A stretch of 57,703 nt of DNA from Nannocystaceae bacterium (GTDB lineage: Bacteria > Myxococcota_A > Polyangia > Nannocystales > Nannocystaceae). Positions 8,575 through 21,931 of the stretch are shown here, piece by piece. A program made the position numbers and the translations under genes. A model generated the notes under the pieces. It saw only the letters and a list, made by a program, of their open reading frames with translations, did no database searches and was not told the origin of the DNA. Every line of letters starts with the position of its first letter. Within the stretch, counting starts at the first letter, position 1. Location: assembly GCA_019694555.1 (NCBI GenBank), contig JAIBBS010000031.1:1-57703 (forward strand). The letters run 5' to 3'.

Positions 8575-10127
8575 GGCCGCGAGATCACGCAGGCGTTGAG
8601 GCCACCGACGCCCATCGACAGCTTGCCGACGTAGCCCGGCGCGACCTCGCCACCGTCGCGGAACACGAAGCGCTCGTGCAGCTTGCGGATCTCCGGGTGG
8701 AGCTCCTGCGGCGAGATCGTGGTGGGAAAGTCGCGCCCGGCGGCGTGCCCGAGGTACTGCGCGGTCAGCTCCCAGCCGCCGCCGGCACCCATGCCGTGGC
8801 CGAAGCTGCCCTTGCGCGCGCTGAAGCGACAGCTCGCCGGCAACACGTCGCGCAGCAGCGCGATCTCGTTGTGGTCGCCCGGCGTGCCGGTCGCGTGCAT
8901 GTCGAGCTCGACCAGTGCATCGGGCGTGATGCCGGCGTCGCGCAGCGCGAGGCGGATGGCAGCGGTCGCGCCCTCCTTCGACGGCGTGATGATGTGATCG
9001 GCGTCCGCGGTGATGCCGACCGCGACCGGCTCGAGGCCCAGCGGGCGCCAGCCCTTGGCGAGGTAGTGCTCGAGGTCGCCGAGGATCCAGATCGTCGCGC
9101 CGCCGGCGACGTGGGTGCCGCGCATGCCGGTCAGCGGCTTGGACACCTCGCCATCGTGCGAGAGCACGCGCGCGTTGTAGAAGGCACCCACGCTGATGGG
9201 GTTGGGCGCCGGATCGGCGGCGCCGACGACCACGAGCTTGGCCTCGCCGCGGCGGATGGCCTCGAGCCCGAGCTTGAGCGCGAAGCCGAAGGTCGAGCAC
9301 GCGGCGAACGGTGCGAAGCACATGCCGCGGATCTGCCCGAGCATCGAGATCTGCGAGGACGCGCTCGAGCCGATGTTCCACAGCGCCGACGGCGAGACCT
9401 CCTCCCACGGTGCCTCGGGCGCGCCCCAGCTGGCCCGCAACGCCCGCAGCGCGCGCTGCTTGTGCTTGATGACCGCGGCCTTGGCCGACTCGACCTCGCC
9501 CTCGAGATCGACCCCCTCGATCTCGCGCAGCGCGTCGAGGTAGACCACCAGGCGATCCGAGCGGCGGGCCCAGAACGCCCACCAGGCCTCCTCGGCGGCG
9601 TCGCGATCGAGCTCGGGCACACTCGCGGGATCCGGCGGCGCGTCGGCGACCGCGGTGCCGGCGAGGTGGTCGCGCAGCGCGGCGTTGCGCTCGGGCTGCG
9701 CCCAGAAGCGATTCCAACGCCGCTGCGTGCGCTCGAGCGAGCGACCGATCTCGTCGTAGGTCGGCAGATCGGACAGGCCGCCACCGACGATGACCTGGGC
9801 CTGCTCGCGCAGCGCCTGCAGCTCGGCCTCGATGCCGGGGTTCTGCCGCAGCGCCTGCACGAAGGCACCGATGCTGAACTTGGTCGGGCCCCCGAACTTG
9901 CGATCGATCAGCGGAAAGCGGCTGGGTGGGAAGCGCTCGTCGATCCAGGCCTTGTAGTCGCCGAAGTCGAACGCCGGCTCGCCCACGAGGAAGTTGGACG
10001 GGCCGAAGCCCTCGAAGCGCGACAGCCAGCTGTCGGGTCGCGCCATGACCTCGGCGAAGGCGTCGACGTCGCGCGCCCCGGGCGCGACCAGACCCCAGCC
10101 GAAGACACCGATGCGACGCGCTGACAT
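8562..10127 (-). CDS. Beta-ketoacyl-ACP synthase-like protein with a large N-terminal insertion
   Basis: A 521-residue thiolase-fold condensing enzyme. The full Cys-His-His triad is present: Cys277 in AACSTFG, His411 in HATGTPGDHNE and His444 in GSFGHGMGAGG, with Lys439. It should catalyse decarboxylative Claisen condensation of acyl-ACPs. It is about 100 residues longer than FabF; the extra part lies between about 120 and 250, is rich in Trp, Arg and Glu, and is probably helical. The N-terminal motif RRIGVFGWGLVAPGA matches the family. The start MSARR is preferred over an upstream in-frame codon. No acyl carrier protein or other synthase gene is adjacent, so its pathway is unknown; a stand-alone lipid or polyene role is possible. 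Confidence 0.9.
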   Translation of the reverse strand: MSARRIGVFGWGLVAPGARDVDAFAEVMARPDSWLSRFEGFGPSNFLVGEPAFDFGDYKAWIDERFPPSRFPLIDRKFGGPTKFSIGAFVQALRQNPGIEAELQALREQAQVIVGGGLSDLPTYDEIGRSLERTQRRWNRFWAQPERNAALRDHLAGTAVADAPPDPASVPELDRDAAEEAWWAFWARRSDRLVVYLDALREIEGVDLEGEVESAKAAVIKHKQRALRALRASWGAPEAPWEEVSPSALWNIGSSASSQISMLGQIRGMCFAPFAACSTFGFALKLGLEAIRRGEAKLVVVGAADPAPNPISVGAFYNARVLSHDGEVSKPLTGMRGTHVAGGATIWILGDLEHYLAKGWRPLGLEPVAVGITADADHIITPSKEGATAAIRLALRDAGITPDALVELDMHATGTPGDHNEIALLRDVLPASCRFSARKGSFGHGMGAGGGWELTAQYLGHAAGRDFPTTISPQELHPEIRKLHERFVFRDGGEVAPGYVGKLSMGVGGLNACVISRPYGR

Positions 10128-10221
10128 GGTCGCGTCGGTTGTAGCCGAGCGCTGTCCGCACGTGGCCGCCATCGCGCCGCGCGGCGTTGCGATGGCGCGC
10201 GCGCGCGATTCAACCGATCGG

Positions 10222-11094
10222 TCAGCCTACGCCCTGGCCGAGGTACTCCTCGCAGATCGCGGGCGGCGCGGTCTCGCAGGTGTCGGTCTCGCCGCTGCAC
10301 ACGTACGGCGCCTCGCAGACGCGCGCGCCGGCGCAGTCGTCGTGCAGGCCGGGCTTGGTCTCGCAAAAGCCCGCGGGGCAGTAGCCGCTGGCGCAGAAGC
10401 GGTGTCCGGTGCACGCGGTGCCCAGCTCGCCGCGCGCGACACAGGTGGACTCGCCGGTGTTGGGATCGAACACGCACTGGGAGTCCGCCGCGCATTCGCC
10501 TTGCACGCACGGCATGCCGGCGCTCGGGCGGGTCACGCAGCGCGAGCCGGCATCGTCGTAGGTGCACACCTCGGTGGCGGCGCAGTGCTCGTCGCCGCAG
10601 TTGGCGAGGCTCGCGTCGCTGCAGGGGTCGATGCAACGGTCGAGGCACTCGCCCGAGCCGCAGTCGTAGTCGCAGACCAGGCCCTGCGCGCAGTCGTCGA
10701 ATCGATCCTGCCGCGTGCACGAGGCGCCCTCGGGCTGCTCACCGTGCACCGGCTTGCAGGGCGACTTGCAGTCGTGGTCGTGCTCGCGCGCGCCGCCGCA
10801 GCCGCGCTCGTCGAGCGCCGCGACGTACTCGCCGTAGCACGACGGGTCGTAGCGCAGCGCGCCACCCTGATCGGCCATCTGCAGCGCGTCGACCAACGCC
10901 CCGACCTCCTCGACGCAGGCGTCGTGATCGGAGTCGATGCCCTCGCCGCAACCGCAGTCGACCACGCGATCGCAGAACGCACGCACGAGCGTGACCTCGG
11001 CCTGCGCGAGCGGCAGGGTCGGGTGTTCCGGCTCGTAGCAACTCACCGCCGCCATCGCTGCACACACCATCGAGATCGTCCACGTCTGTCGCAT
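10222..11094 (-). CDS. Cys-rich lipoprotein (Dickkopf/EB-like Cys modules)
   Basis: A 290-residue putative lipoprotein. The start gives MRQTWTISMVCAAMAAVSC, a short lipoprotein signal with C19 as lipid anchor; an in-frame ATG four codons upstream is possible. The rest contains a large number of cysteines in repeated patterns such as GxxCxxxxxCxxGLVCD, CVQGECAADSQC, ACTGHRFCASGYCPAGFC and DDCAGARVCEAPYVC, typical of the Cys-rich lipoproteins of myxobacteria. Surface location and disulfides are expected. Function is unknown. The ketosynthase lies downstream on the same strand after a 94-bp gap. Confidence 0.85.
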   Translation of the reverse strand: MRQTWTISMVCAAMAAVSCYEPEHPTLPLAQAEVTLVRAFCDRVVDCGCGEGIDSDHDACVEEVGALVDALQMADQGGALRYDPSCYGEYVAALDERGCGGAREHDHDCKSPCKPVHGEQPEGASCTRQDRFDDCAQGLVCDYDCGSGECLDRCIDPCSDASLANCGDEHCAATEVCTYDDAGSRCVTRPSAGMPCVQGECAADSQCVFDPNTGESTCVARGELGTACTGHRFCASGYCPAGFCETKPGLHDDCAGARVCEAPYVCSGETDTCETAPPAICEEYLGQGVG

Positions 11095-11272
11095 CGTCCA
11101 AGCCATCCATCCATACGCGCACCGCGAGTGACGGTGCCTATGGGATTCAGGATAGACCAGCGGCGGGCGCAGTGCACGGATCGGGTCGGTACCGGGGCGC
11201 ACGGGGGCCTGCGCGAGGGTTGCCGGCTGTGGCGGGCGTGGGCGGGTCGGCAGCGTGCTGCCGTTGGGAGCG

Positions 11273-11844
11273 ATGTCCCACGCGAAGCGGCTGCACGACT
11301 CGTACGAGGAGTACCTGCACCTGCTGGCGCAGAGCAGCTTCAAGCTCGAGTTCTGCGATGGTGTCATCCACGCGATGGCGGGGGCACCGTCGCCCAAGCG
11401 GCGCTGGGTGCAGCGGCCATTCGCCGACTCGGCGAGGGGCTGGCCAGCAGCGGCACGGTGTTCAGCTCGGACCTCAGGGTCCGCATCGAGGCCACGGATC
11501 TGACGACCTTCCCGGACGCTTCGGTCGTCTGCGGACCGCCGCAGACCTCGGACAAGGACGCGCACGCCCTCGTGAATCCCGTGCTGTTGGTCGAGGTGAC
11601 CAGCCGCTCGACCGAGGACTACGACCGCGGCGACAAGCTCAGCCACTACAAGCAGCTCGAGTCCCTGCGCGCGGTGCTGTTCGTGTCGCATCGCGAGCGC
11701 CGCGTGACCATCGTCGAGCGTGGCATCGACGGCGCGTGGAGCGAGCGGGATGTTCGCGACCACGAGAGCGTGGCGCTGCGGGAGCCGCGGCTGGACCTCG
11801 CGGTTGCAGCGCTCTACGAGGGGGTTGCGCTGGAGTCCGGATGA
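11273..11844 (+). pseudogene. Uma2-family (DUF820) nuclease-like gene with a frameshift
   Basis: The two halves of a Uma2 protein (PD-(D/E)XK-like fold) lie in different frames. The N-terminal half starts at ATG 11273 with MSHAKRLHDSYEEYLHLL and runs to the motif FCDGVIHAMAGAPSPK. The rest is in the -1 frame: LGEGLASSGTVFSSDLRV, TFPDASVVCGPP, NPVLLVEVTSRSTEDYDRGD, ending ALYEGVALESG at 11844. The shift falls at about 11390-11420 and fits loss of one base. The catalytic-region residues are kept, so this is either a recent pseudogene or a sequencing error. Confidence 0.8.
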
Positions 11845-11852
11845 GGCGCAGC

Positions 11853-11906
11853 GGGCACGGGCACGGGCACGGGCACGGGCACGGGCACGGGCACGGGCAC
11901 GGGCAC
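11853..11906. repeat. Hexanucleotide tandem repeat GGGCAC x 9
   Basis: Nine perfect head-to-tail copies of GGGCAC fill 54 bp between two convergent genes, just upstream of a terminator-like hairpin. Such perfect repeats are prone to slippage. They lie 8 bp past the Uma2 stop, so copy-number change would not alter that protein. Confidence 0.95.
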
Positions 11907-11910
11907 GGAG

Positions 11911-11938
11911 GAGCGAGACCCCTTACGGGGTCACGCTC
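11911..11938. terminator. Bidirectional terminator-like hairpin
   Basis: GAGCGAGACCCC, loop TTAC, GGGGTCACGCTC form a 12-bp stem with one mismatch, directly abutting the stop codon of the LDLa-repeat gene and facing the Uma2 gene. Position between convergent genes supports a terminator. There is no T-run on either strand. Confidence 0.65.
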
Positions 11939-13846
11939 CTAGCAGAACTCGTCCGAGCCGTCGCCGCAGTCGTAGTACCCGTCGCAGTAGTAGTCGCCGG
12001 GGATGCACTCGCCGCTGCCGCAGGTGAACTCGCTGAAGTCGCAGCCCTGCTGCTGGCCGCAGCCGGGGCCGGCTTCGTCGGAGCCGTCACCGCAGTCGTA
12101 GTAGCCGTCGCAGTAGTAGTTGCCGGGGATGCACTCGCCGCTGTCGCAGGTCCACTCGTCGAGGCCGCAGCCCTGCTGGCCGCCGCAGCTCGCGTCGGGT
12201 TCGTCGGAGCCGTCGCCGCAGTCGCTGTAGCCGTCGCAGTAGTAGTTGTCGGGGATGCACTCGCCGCTGTCGCAGGTCCACTGGCTCGCGTCGCAGCCCG
12301 CGGGTTGGCAGCTCGGATCCGACTCGTCCGACTGATCGCCGCAGTCGACCACGCCATCGCAGTAGTAGTCGCCGGCGATGCACTCGCCGTCGTCGCACTG
12401 CCACTGGCTCGCGTCACAGCCCGCGGGTTGGCAGCTGGGATCCGACTCGTCGGAGCCGTCGTCGCAGTCGACGATCGTGTCGCAGTAGTAGTTGCCGGGG
12501 ATGCACTGGCCGTCGTCGCAGGTCCACTCGTCGCCGCCGCAGGTGCCACCGCCGCTGCCCATGCAGCTGGGATCGGACTCGTCGGAGCCGTCGTCGCAGT
12601 CGGTGATGGTGTCGCAGTAGTAGTTGCCGGGGATGCACTGGCCGTCGTCGCAGGCCCACTCGCCGAAGTCGCAGGTGGTGCCGGCACCACAGCCCTCGTC
12701 GAGCTCGTCGCTGCCGTCGGCGCAGTCGGTGAGCGTGTCGCAGTACCAGTTGTCTTGGATGCACTGGCCGTTGTCGCACTGCCACTCGCCGGCCTCGCAC
12801 GCCTGCGGCATGCAGGTGCCGTCGGGCTCGTCGCTGCCGTCGGCGCAGTCGGTGATGCCGTCGCAGTTCCACGCGCTCTGGATGCACTGACCGTCGGTGC
12901 ACGTGAACTCGTCGGCCTCGCAGCCGGCCGCACCGCAGCTCATGCCCTCGGGCTCGTCGCTGCCGTCGTTGCAGTCGGCTTCGCCGTCGCAGAACCAGTT
13001 GGCCGGGATGCACTGGCCGCTGTCGCACGGCATCTCGCCCTCGTCGCAGGTGGCGTTGCCGTCGCAGTGGGCCTCGTCGTTGCCGCCCTCGCAGTCCTCT
13101 TCGCCGTCGCACTCCCACCACGCGGGCACGCAGGTGTGATCGCTGCACTCGAACGTCAGCAGCGGCACGCAGCCGCCCTGGCCCCCGCCGGGGTTGCCAC
13201 CGCCACCGCCGCCGCCACCACCACCGGGGTGGTTGCCGTTGGCGCACAGCTGCGCGTTCTCGTCCGACGAGTCCCCGCAGTCGGGCATGCCGTTGCACAC
13301 GCGCACGCTGGGGATGCAGTCACCGTCGCCGCACTTGAACTCGGTCGGGCCGCAACCCATCGCGTCGCACAGCGGGTTCTCCGGCGGCTCGTCGCTGCCG
13401 TCGGGGCAGTCGGCGTTGCCGTCGCAGCGGCGCACCATCGGGATGCACGTCCAGTCCTTGCACGTGAACTCGGTGACGAGGTTGCAGCCCTGTGCCTGAC
13501 ACGACGCGTTGAGCGGCGCCTCGTCGGTCTTGTCGCCGCAGTCGGGCTCGCCATTGCACACGCGCGCGGCCGGGATGCACTCGCCGTCGCCGCACTGGAA
13601 CTCTTCCTCGCCGCACGCCGCGACGCCGGTGGTGCCCTCGTCGGCGCTGTCGCTGACCGAGCCGCCCGAGCTGTCGAAGCCGCCGTCGGTGTCGCTGTCC
13701 GAGTCGCCCTCGGTCGCGGTCATGCCGACGCTGGTGAAGCCGACGCTGGTGCCCTGGTTGCCCTCACCACCCTTGGCGCAGCCGACGGTGACCCAGCCCA
13801 GTGCGAGAAGCGCGGAGAGACGATGCGTTGCCAGACGACGTGTCAT
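11939..13846 (-). CDS. Lipoprotein with thirteen LDL-receptor class A repeats
   Basis: A 635-residue exported protein. The start MTRRLATHRLSALLALGWVT leads to a probable lipid-anchored Cys (VTVGC). A Ser/Thr/Asp/Gly linker follows, then thirteen LDLa modules of about 38 residues. Each has six Cys and the acidic calcium-binding motif CxDGSDE or a variant (CGDKTDE, CPDGSDE, CADGSDE, CDDGSDE). Repeats 3 and 4 are separated by a poly-Gly linker. LDLa modules are calcium-dependent binding modules of animal receptors; long arrays occur in some myxobacteria. The last six repeats are most alike (CIPGNYYCD), suggesting recent internal duplication. It follows the symporter gene on the same strand and is probably a surface-binding or adhesion protein. 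Confidence 0.93.
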   Translation of the reverse strand: MTRRLATHRLSALLALGWVTVGCAKGGEGNQGTSVGFTSVGMTATEGDSDSDTDGGFDSSGGSVSDSADEGTTGVAACGEEEFQCGDGECIPAARVCNGEPDCGDKTDEAPLNASCQAQGCNLVTEFTCKDWTCIPMVRRCDGNADCPDGSDEPPENPLCDAMGCGPTEFKCGDGDCIPSVRVCNGMPDCGDSSDENAQLCANGNHPGGGGGGGGGGNPGGGQGGCVPLLTFECSDHTCVPAWWECDGEEDCEGGNDEAHCDGNATCDEGEMPCDSGQCIPANWFCDGEADCNDGSDEPEGMSCGAAGCEADEFTCTDGQCIQSAWNCDGITDCADGSDEPDGTCMPQACEAGEWQCDNGQCIQDNWYCDTLTDCADGSDELDEGCGAGTTCDFGEWACDDGQCIPGNYYCDTITDCDDGSDESDPSCMGSGGGTCGGDEWTCDDGQCIPGNYYCDTIVDCDDGSDESDPSCQPAGCDASQWQCDDGECIAGDYYCDGVVDCGDQSDESDPSCQPAGCDASQWTCDSGECIPDNYYCDGYSDCGDGSDEPDASCGGQQGCGLDEWTCDSGECIPGNYYCDGYYDCGDGSDEAGPGCGQQQGCDFSEFTCGSGECIPGDYYCDGYYDCGDGSDEFC

Positions 13847-13931
13847 GGTTCCCTGCCGTGCGCCCGTGGGGCCGCACCCTGCCCTATCTACAGGTTGCGC
13901 GTTGCCGACCACCGGTTCACGAGACGCCCGA

Positions 13932-15653
<1,722 letters not shown>

Positions 15654-15684
15654 CGCTGGCGGCCATGGTACACCGGGGCCGTCC

Positions 15685-19110
<3,426 letters not shown>

Positions 19111-19147
19111 AGCAGAGCCCGCGCGAAGGACGTACCATGGCGTCGGC

Positions 19148-20452
19148 ATGGTCTGCCGCCACCAGGAGCTGCGCGAGGCCGGACGCGAGACCGCGTTCAC
19201 CATCGAGGCCTCGCGGCTGACCTTCGGCCGCGACTGCCTCGACGAGCTGGGCGAGCGCGCCGCGGCGCTGGGGCTGCGCCGCGTGGCGCTGTTCACCGAC
19301 CGCACCCTGGTCGCGCTGCCGCACCACGACCGCGCGCACCACAGCCTGCGCCGCGCGGGGCTCGAGGTCGTCACCTTCGACGAGGTCGAGATCGAACCGA
19401 CCGACGCCTCGATCGCAGAGGCGGCCCGCTTCGCGCGCGACGTGCAGCCCGACGGCTACGTCTCGCTGGGCGGCGGCTCGGTGATCGACACCGCCAAGCT
19501 CGCCGACCTGCTGGCCGAACACGGCGGTCCGCTGTCGCGCTGGATCGCCGCGCCGTGGGGCGAGGCGGTCGCGGTGCCGGGGCCGCTGGCACCACACCTG
19601 GCGTGCCCGACCACGTGCGGCACCGGCAGCGAGGTCACCGGCATCGCGGTGTTCGATCTGCTCGCGCACGAGGTCAAGACCGGCGTGGCCTCGCCGTGGC
19701 TGCGGCCGACCGAGGCGCTGGTCGATCCCGAGTGCACGCGCACGCTGCCGCGGCAGGTCGTCGCCGCCAGCGGCATGGACGTGCTCTCGCACGCGCTCGA
19801 GTCCTTCACCGCGCGACCGTTCACCGCGCGCGCCGCCGCGGCGCGTGCGACCGCGCGGCCGCTGTCGCAGGGCCGCAACCCGTGGAGCGACCTGGGCTGC
19901 GCCGCCGCGCTGCAGGTGTTGGGTCGACACCTCGTCGACGGCGTGTGCGAGCCCGACGCGATCGATGCCCGCGAGCAGCTCGCGTGGGCCGCGAGCCTGG
20001 CGGGGATCGCCTTCGGCAACGCCGGCGTGCACGGGCCGCACGGCATGGCCTACGCCGTCGCCGGCCGCGTGCGCGACTACCACTGCGACGGCTACCCCGC
20101 GGGCGCGATGGTGCCGCACGGCATCGCCGTGATCGTGAGCGCGCCGGCGGTGTTCCGCCACACCGCCGCGACCGACCCCGCGCGCCACCTGCAGGCGGCG
20201 GCGTGGCTCGGCGCCGACGTGCGCGATGCGACCCCGGCCGACGCGGGCGCGGTGCTGTCGGCGCGGCTGGTCGAGCTCATGCGCGCGCTGTCGCTGCCCA
20301 ACGGCCTCTGCGGCGTGGGCTACCACGCCGAGGACGTGCCCGCGCTCGCGTCCGCGACCGCACCGCAGGCGCGACTGCTCGACAACGCACCGTGTCTGCT
20401 CGATCGCGCCGCGCTCGAGCAGCTGTTCACCGCGGCGCTGCGCTACTGGTGA
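19148..20452 (+). CDS. Iron-containing alcohol dehydrogenase, hydroxyacid-oxoacid transhydrogenase-like (ADHFE1-like)
   Basis: A 434-residue group III alcohol dehydrogenase. The closest pattern is the HOT/ADHFE1 type, which interconverts gamma-hydroxybutyrate and succinic semialdehyde with 2-oxoglutarate. The NAD-binding [23 protein letters not shown], and the metal ligands in [13 protein letters not shown] (about 205-217), [12 protein letters not shown] (about 293) and VPHGIAV (about 321) are present. ATG 19148 fits the family N terminus; an ATG at 19137 is out of frame. It follows the amidohydrolase by 37 bp and abuts the thioesterase, suggesting an operon for breakdown of a small acid or ester. 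Confidence 0.92.
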   Translation: MVCRHQELREAGRETAFTIEASRLTFGRDCLDELGERAAALGLRRVALFTDRTLVALPHHDRAHHSLRRAGLEVVTFDEVEIEPTDASIAEAARFARDVQPDGYVSLGGGSVIDTAKLADLLAEHGGPLSRWIAAPWGEAVAVPGPLAPHLACPTTCGTGSEVTGIAVFDLLAHEVKTGVASPWLRPTEALVDPECTRTLPRQVVAASGMDVLSHALESFTARPFTARAAAARATARPLSQGRNPWSDLGCAAALQVLGRHLVDGVCEPDAIDAREQLAWAASLAGIAFGNAGVHGPHGMAYAVAGRVRDYHCDGYPAGAMVPHGIAVIVSAPAVFRHTAATDPARHLQAAAWLGADVRDATPADAGAVLSARLVELMRALSLPNGLCGVGYHAEDVPALASATAPQARLLDNAPCLLDRAALEQLFTAALRYW

Positions 20453-20475
20453 CGATCCCACCGCAGGCCACCACC

Positions 20476-20940
20476 ATGGACGAGAGCCCCGAGACCATCG
20501 ACCGCTATCCCTACGTGGTGCCCATCGCGACGCGCTGGAGCGACAACGACGTCTACGGCCACGTCAACAACGCGATCTACTACAGCTACTTCGACACCGC
20601 CGCGAACCTGGTGCTCATCCGCGAGGGCGGACTCGACCCGCACACCGCACCCGTCATCGCGCTCGTGGTCGAGTCGCACTGCCGCTATCGCCGGCCGCTG
20701 GCCTACCCCGAGACCATCCGCGCGGGCGTGCGGGTCGAACGACTGGGGCAGCGCGCGGTGACGTGGGGCATCGCGATCTTCGATGCGGTCGATCCCCACG
20801 CCGCGGCCAGCGGAACGTTCGCGCACGTGTTCGTCGATCGCGAGCACCGCCGCGCCGTCGCGATCCCGCCGGGCATCCGCGCCGCGCTCGAGCGGCTGCA
20901 GGCGGCCGCCGCGGGCCGACAGACTGTCCGCGGAGGCTGA
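20476..20940 (+). CDS. Acyl-CoA thioesterase (4-hydroxybenzoyl-CoA thioesterase/YbgC-like hotdog fold)
   Basis: A 154-residue hotdog-fold thioesterase. The motif TRWSDNDVYGHVNNAIYYSYF carries the catalytic Asp and the HVNN signature of the 4HBT family, followed by HCRYRRPLAYPETI. Size is normal. ATG 20476 matches the family; a GTG at 20449 overlapping the dehydrogenase stop (GTGA) is an in-frame alternative that would be translationally coupled. The substrate acyl-CoA is unknown. Confidence 0.92.
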   Translation: MDESPETIDRYPYVVPIATRWSDNDVYGHVNNAIYYSYFDTAANLVLIREGGLDPHTAPVIALVVESHCRYRRPLAYPETIRAGVRVERLGQRAVTWGIAIFDAVDPHAAASGTFAHVFVDREHRRAVAIPPGIRAALERLQAAAAGRQTVRGG

Positions 20941-21028
20941 CAGGCGCTCGTCGCCCAGCGCAAGGTGAGCGGTCCCGTGACCGTGGGTCGACCGGGCCAC
21001 CCGGAGCGTCCGCTCGAGGGACCGAGGC

Positions 21029-21880
21029 TCAGCGCCGCAGCAGCATCAACCCGCTGCCGACGATCACCAGCGCGCCGAGCAGCGTCGCGAGGTCGGGCCA
21101 CACGTGCCACAGCGCGAGATCGAGGCCCACGCCCCACGCCAGCGCGGTGTACTCGAGCGCCGCGACGGTCGCGGTCGGACCCAGCGCGAAGGCTCGCGTC
21201 ATCGCCCACTGCCCCGCGGCCCCGGCCGCGCCGACACCGATGATCACCGGCACGTGCTCCGACGCGATCGGCACCCACGCCGGCCATGCGATCGCGCCCG
21301 CGGCCAGCGTCAGCAGCACGGTCAACCACCACACCATCGCGCCGGTACCGTCGCTGCGCGACAGCACGCGCACGGTGATGGCCGAGAACGCATAGCAGGC
21401 CGCGGCGACGAGCATGGCCGCGCCCGCGGCGGTGAACAAGCCCTCGCCGGTCGGTCGCAACACCACCAGCACGCCGGCCAGGCCCACGGCGATCGCGACC
21501 CAGCTGCGCCGCGACGGTCGCTCGCCCAGCAGCGGCGCCGACAGCCCGGCGACCAGCAGCGGGCCGATGAAGAACACGGTGTACGCGGTCGCCAGCGGCA
21601 TCGTGTCGAGCGCGAACACGAAGCTGCCCATCATCGCGGTGCTCAGGGCCCCGCGCAGCAGGTGCAGCGGCCAGCGCACGCGCAGCAGGCCGCGCACCGT
21701 CGCGCGCGGCAGCACCCACAACGCCACGAACGGCACCGCCGCGGCGCCGCGCAGCGCAGCGATCTGCAGCGGCGGATAGTGCGGCACCAGCAGCTTGAGT
21801 CCCGCGTCCATCAGCGCGAACACGCCGACCGCCAGCAGCATCACGACGATGGCGCGGCGGTGGTGGGTGTCGCGGTGCAC
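21029..21880 (-). CDS. EamA/DMT-family inner-membrane transporter
   Basis: A 283-residue drug/metabolite transporter with about ten membrane helices and the two EamA repeats. Typical motifs are ALMDAGLKLLV in helix 1, FIGPLLVAGLSAPLLGERPSRR in the first half, and EYTALAWGVGLDLALWHVWPD in the second. Such carriers export amino acids, nucleotides or drugs; the substrate is not predictable. It is downstream of the VWA lipoprotein gene on the same strand, separated by a hairpin, and convergent with the thioesterase gene, 88 bp away. Confidence 0.92.
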   Translation of the reverse strand: MHRDTHHRRAIVVMLLAVGVFALMDAGLKLLVPHYPPLQIAALRGAAAVPFVALWVLPRATVRGLLRVRWPLHLLRGALSTAMMGSFVFALDTMPLATAYTVFFIGPLLVAGLSAPLLGERPSRRSWVAIAVGLAGVLVVLRPTGEGLFTAAGAAMLVAAACYAFSAITVRVLSRSDGTGAMVWWLTVLLTLAAGAIAWPAWVPIASEHVPVIIGVGAAGAAGQWAMTRAFALGPTATVAALEYTALAWGVGLDLALWHVWPDLATLLGALVIVGSGLMLLRR

Positions 21881-21894
21881 CGTGCTCGACCATG

Positions 21895-21931
21895 CCGCGG
21901 CCCGGCGGGCCGAGGCAATCGTGGGCCGCGG
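21895..21931 (-). terminator. Hairpin directly after the VWA lipoprotein stop codon
   Basis: CCGCGGCCC (21895-21903) and GGGCCGCGG (21923-21931) are perfect 9-bp inverted repeats that begin at the base after the VWA gene's stop, with a 19-nt loop holding a second small palindrome. No T-run is seen. Confidence 0.45.

Noticed and set aside
11939-13600. Periodic DNA repeats that could be mistaken for a CRISPR or satellite array
   Set aside because: The period of about 114 bp is the coding repeat of LDLa modules (38 codons); the units are diverged at synonymous sites and there are no spacers.
20941-21028. Terminator between the thioesterase and EamA genes
   Set aside because: Only a 5-bp CCGGG/CCCGG stem at 20992-21004 was found, too weak to call.
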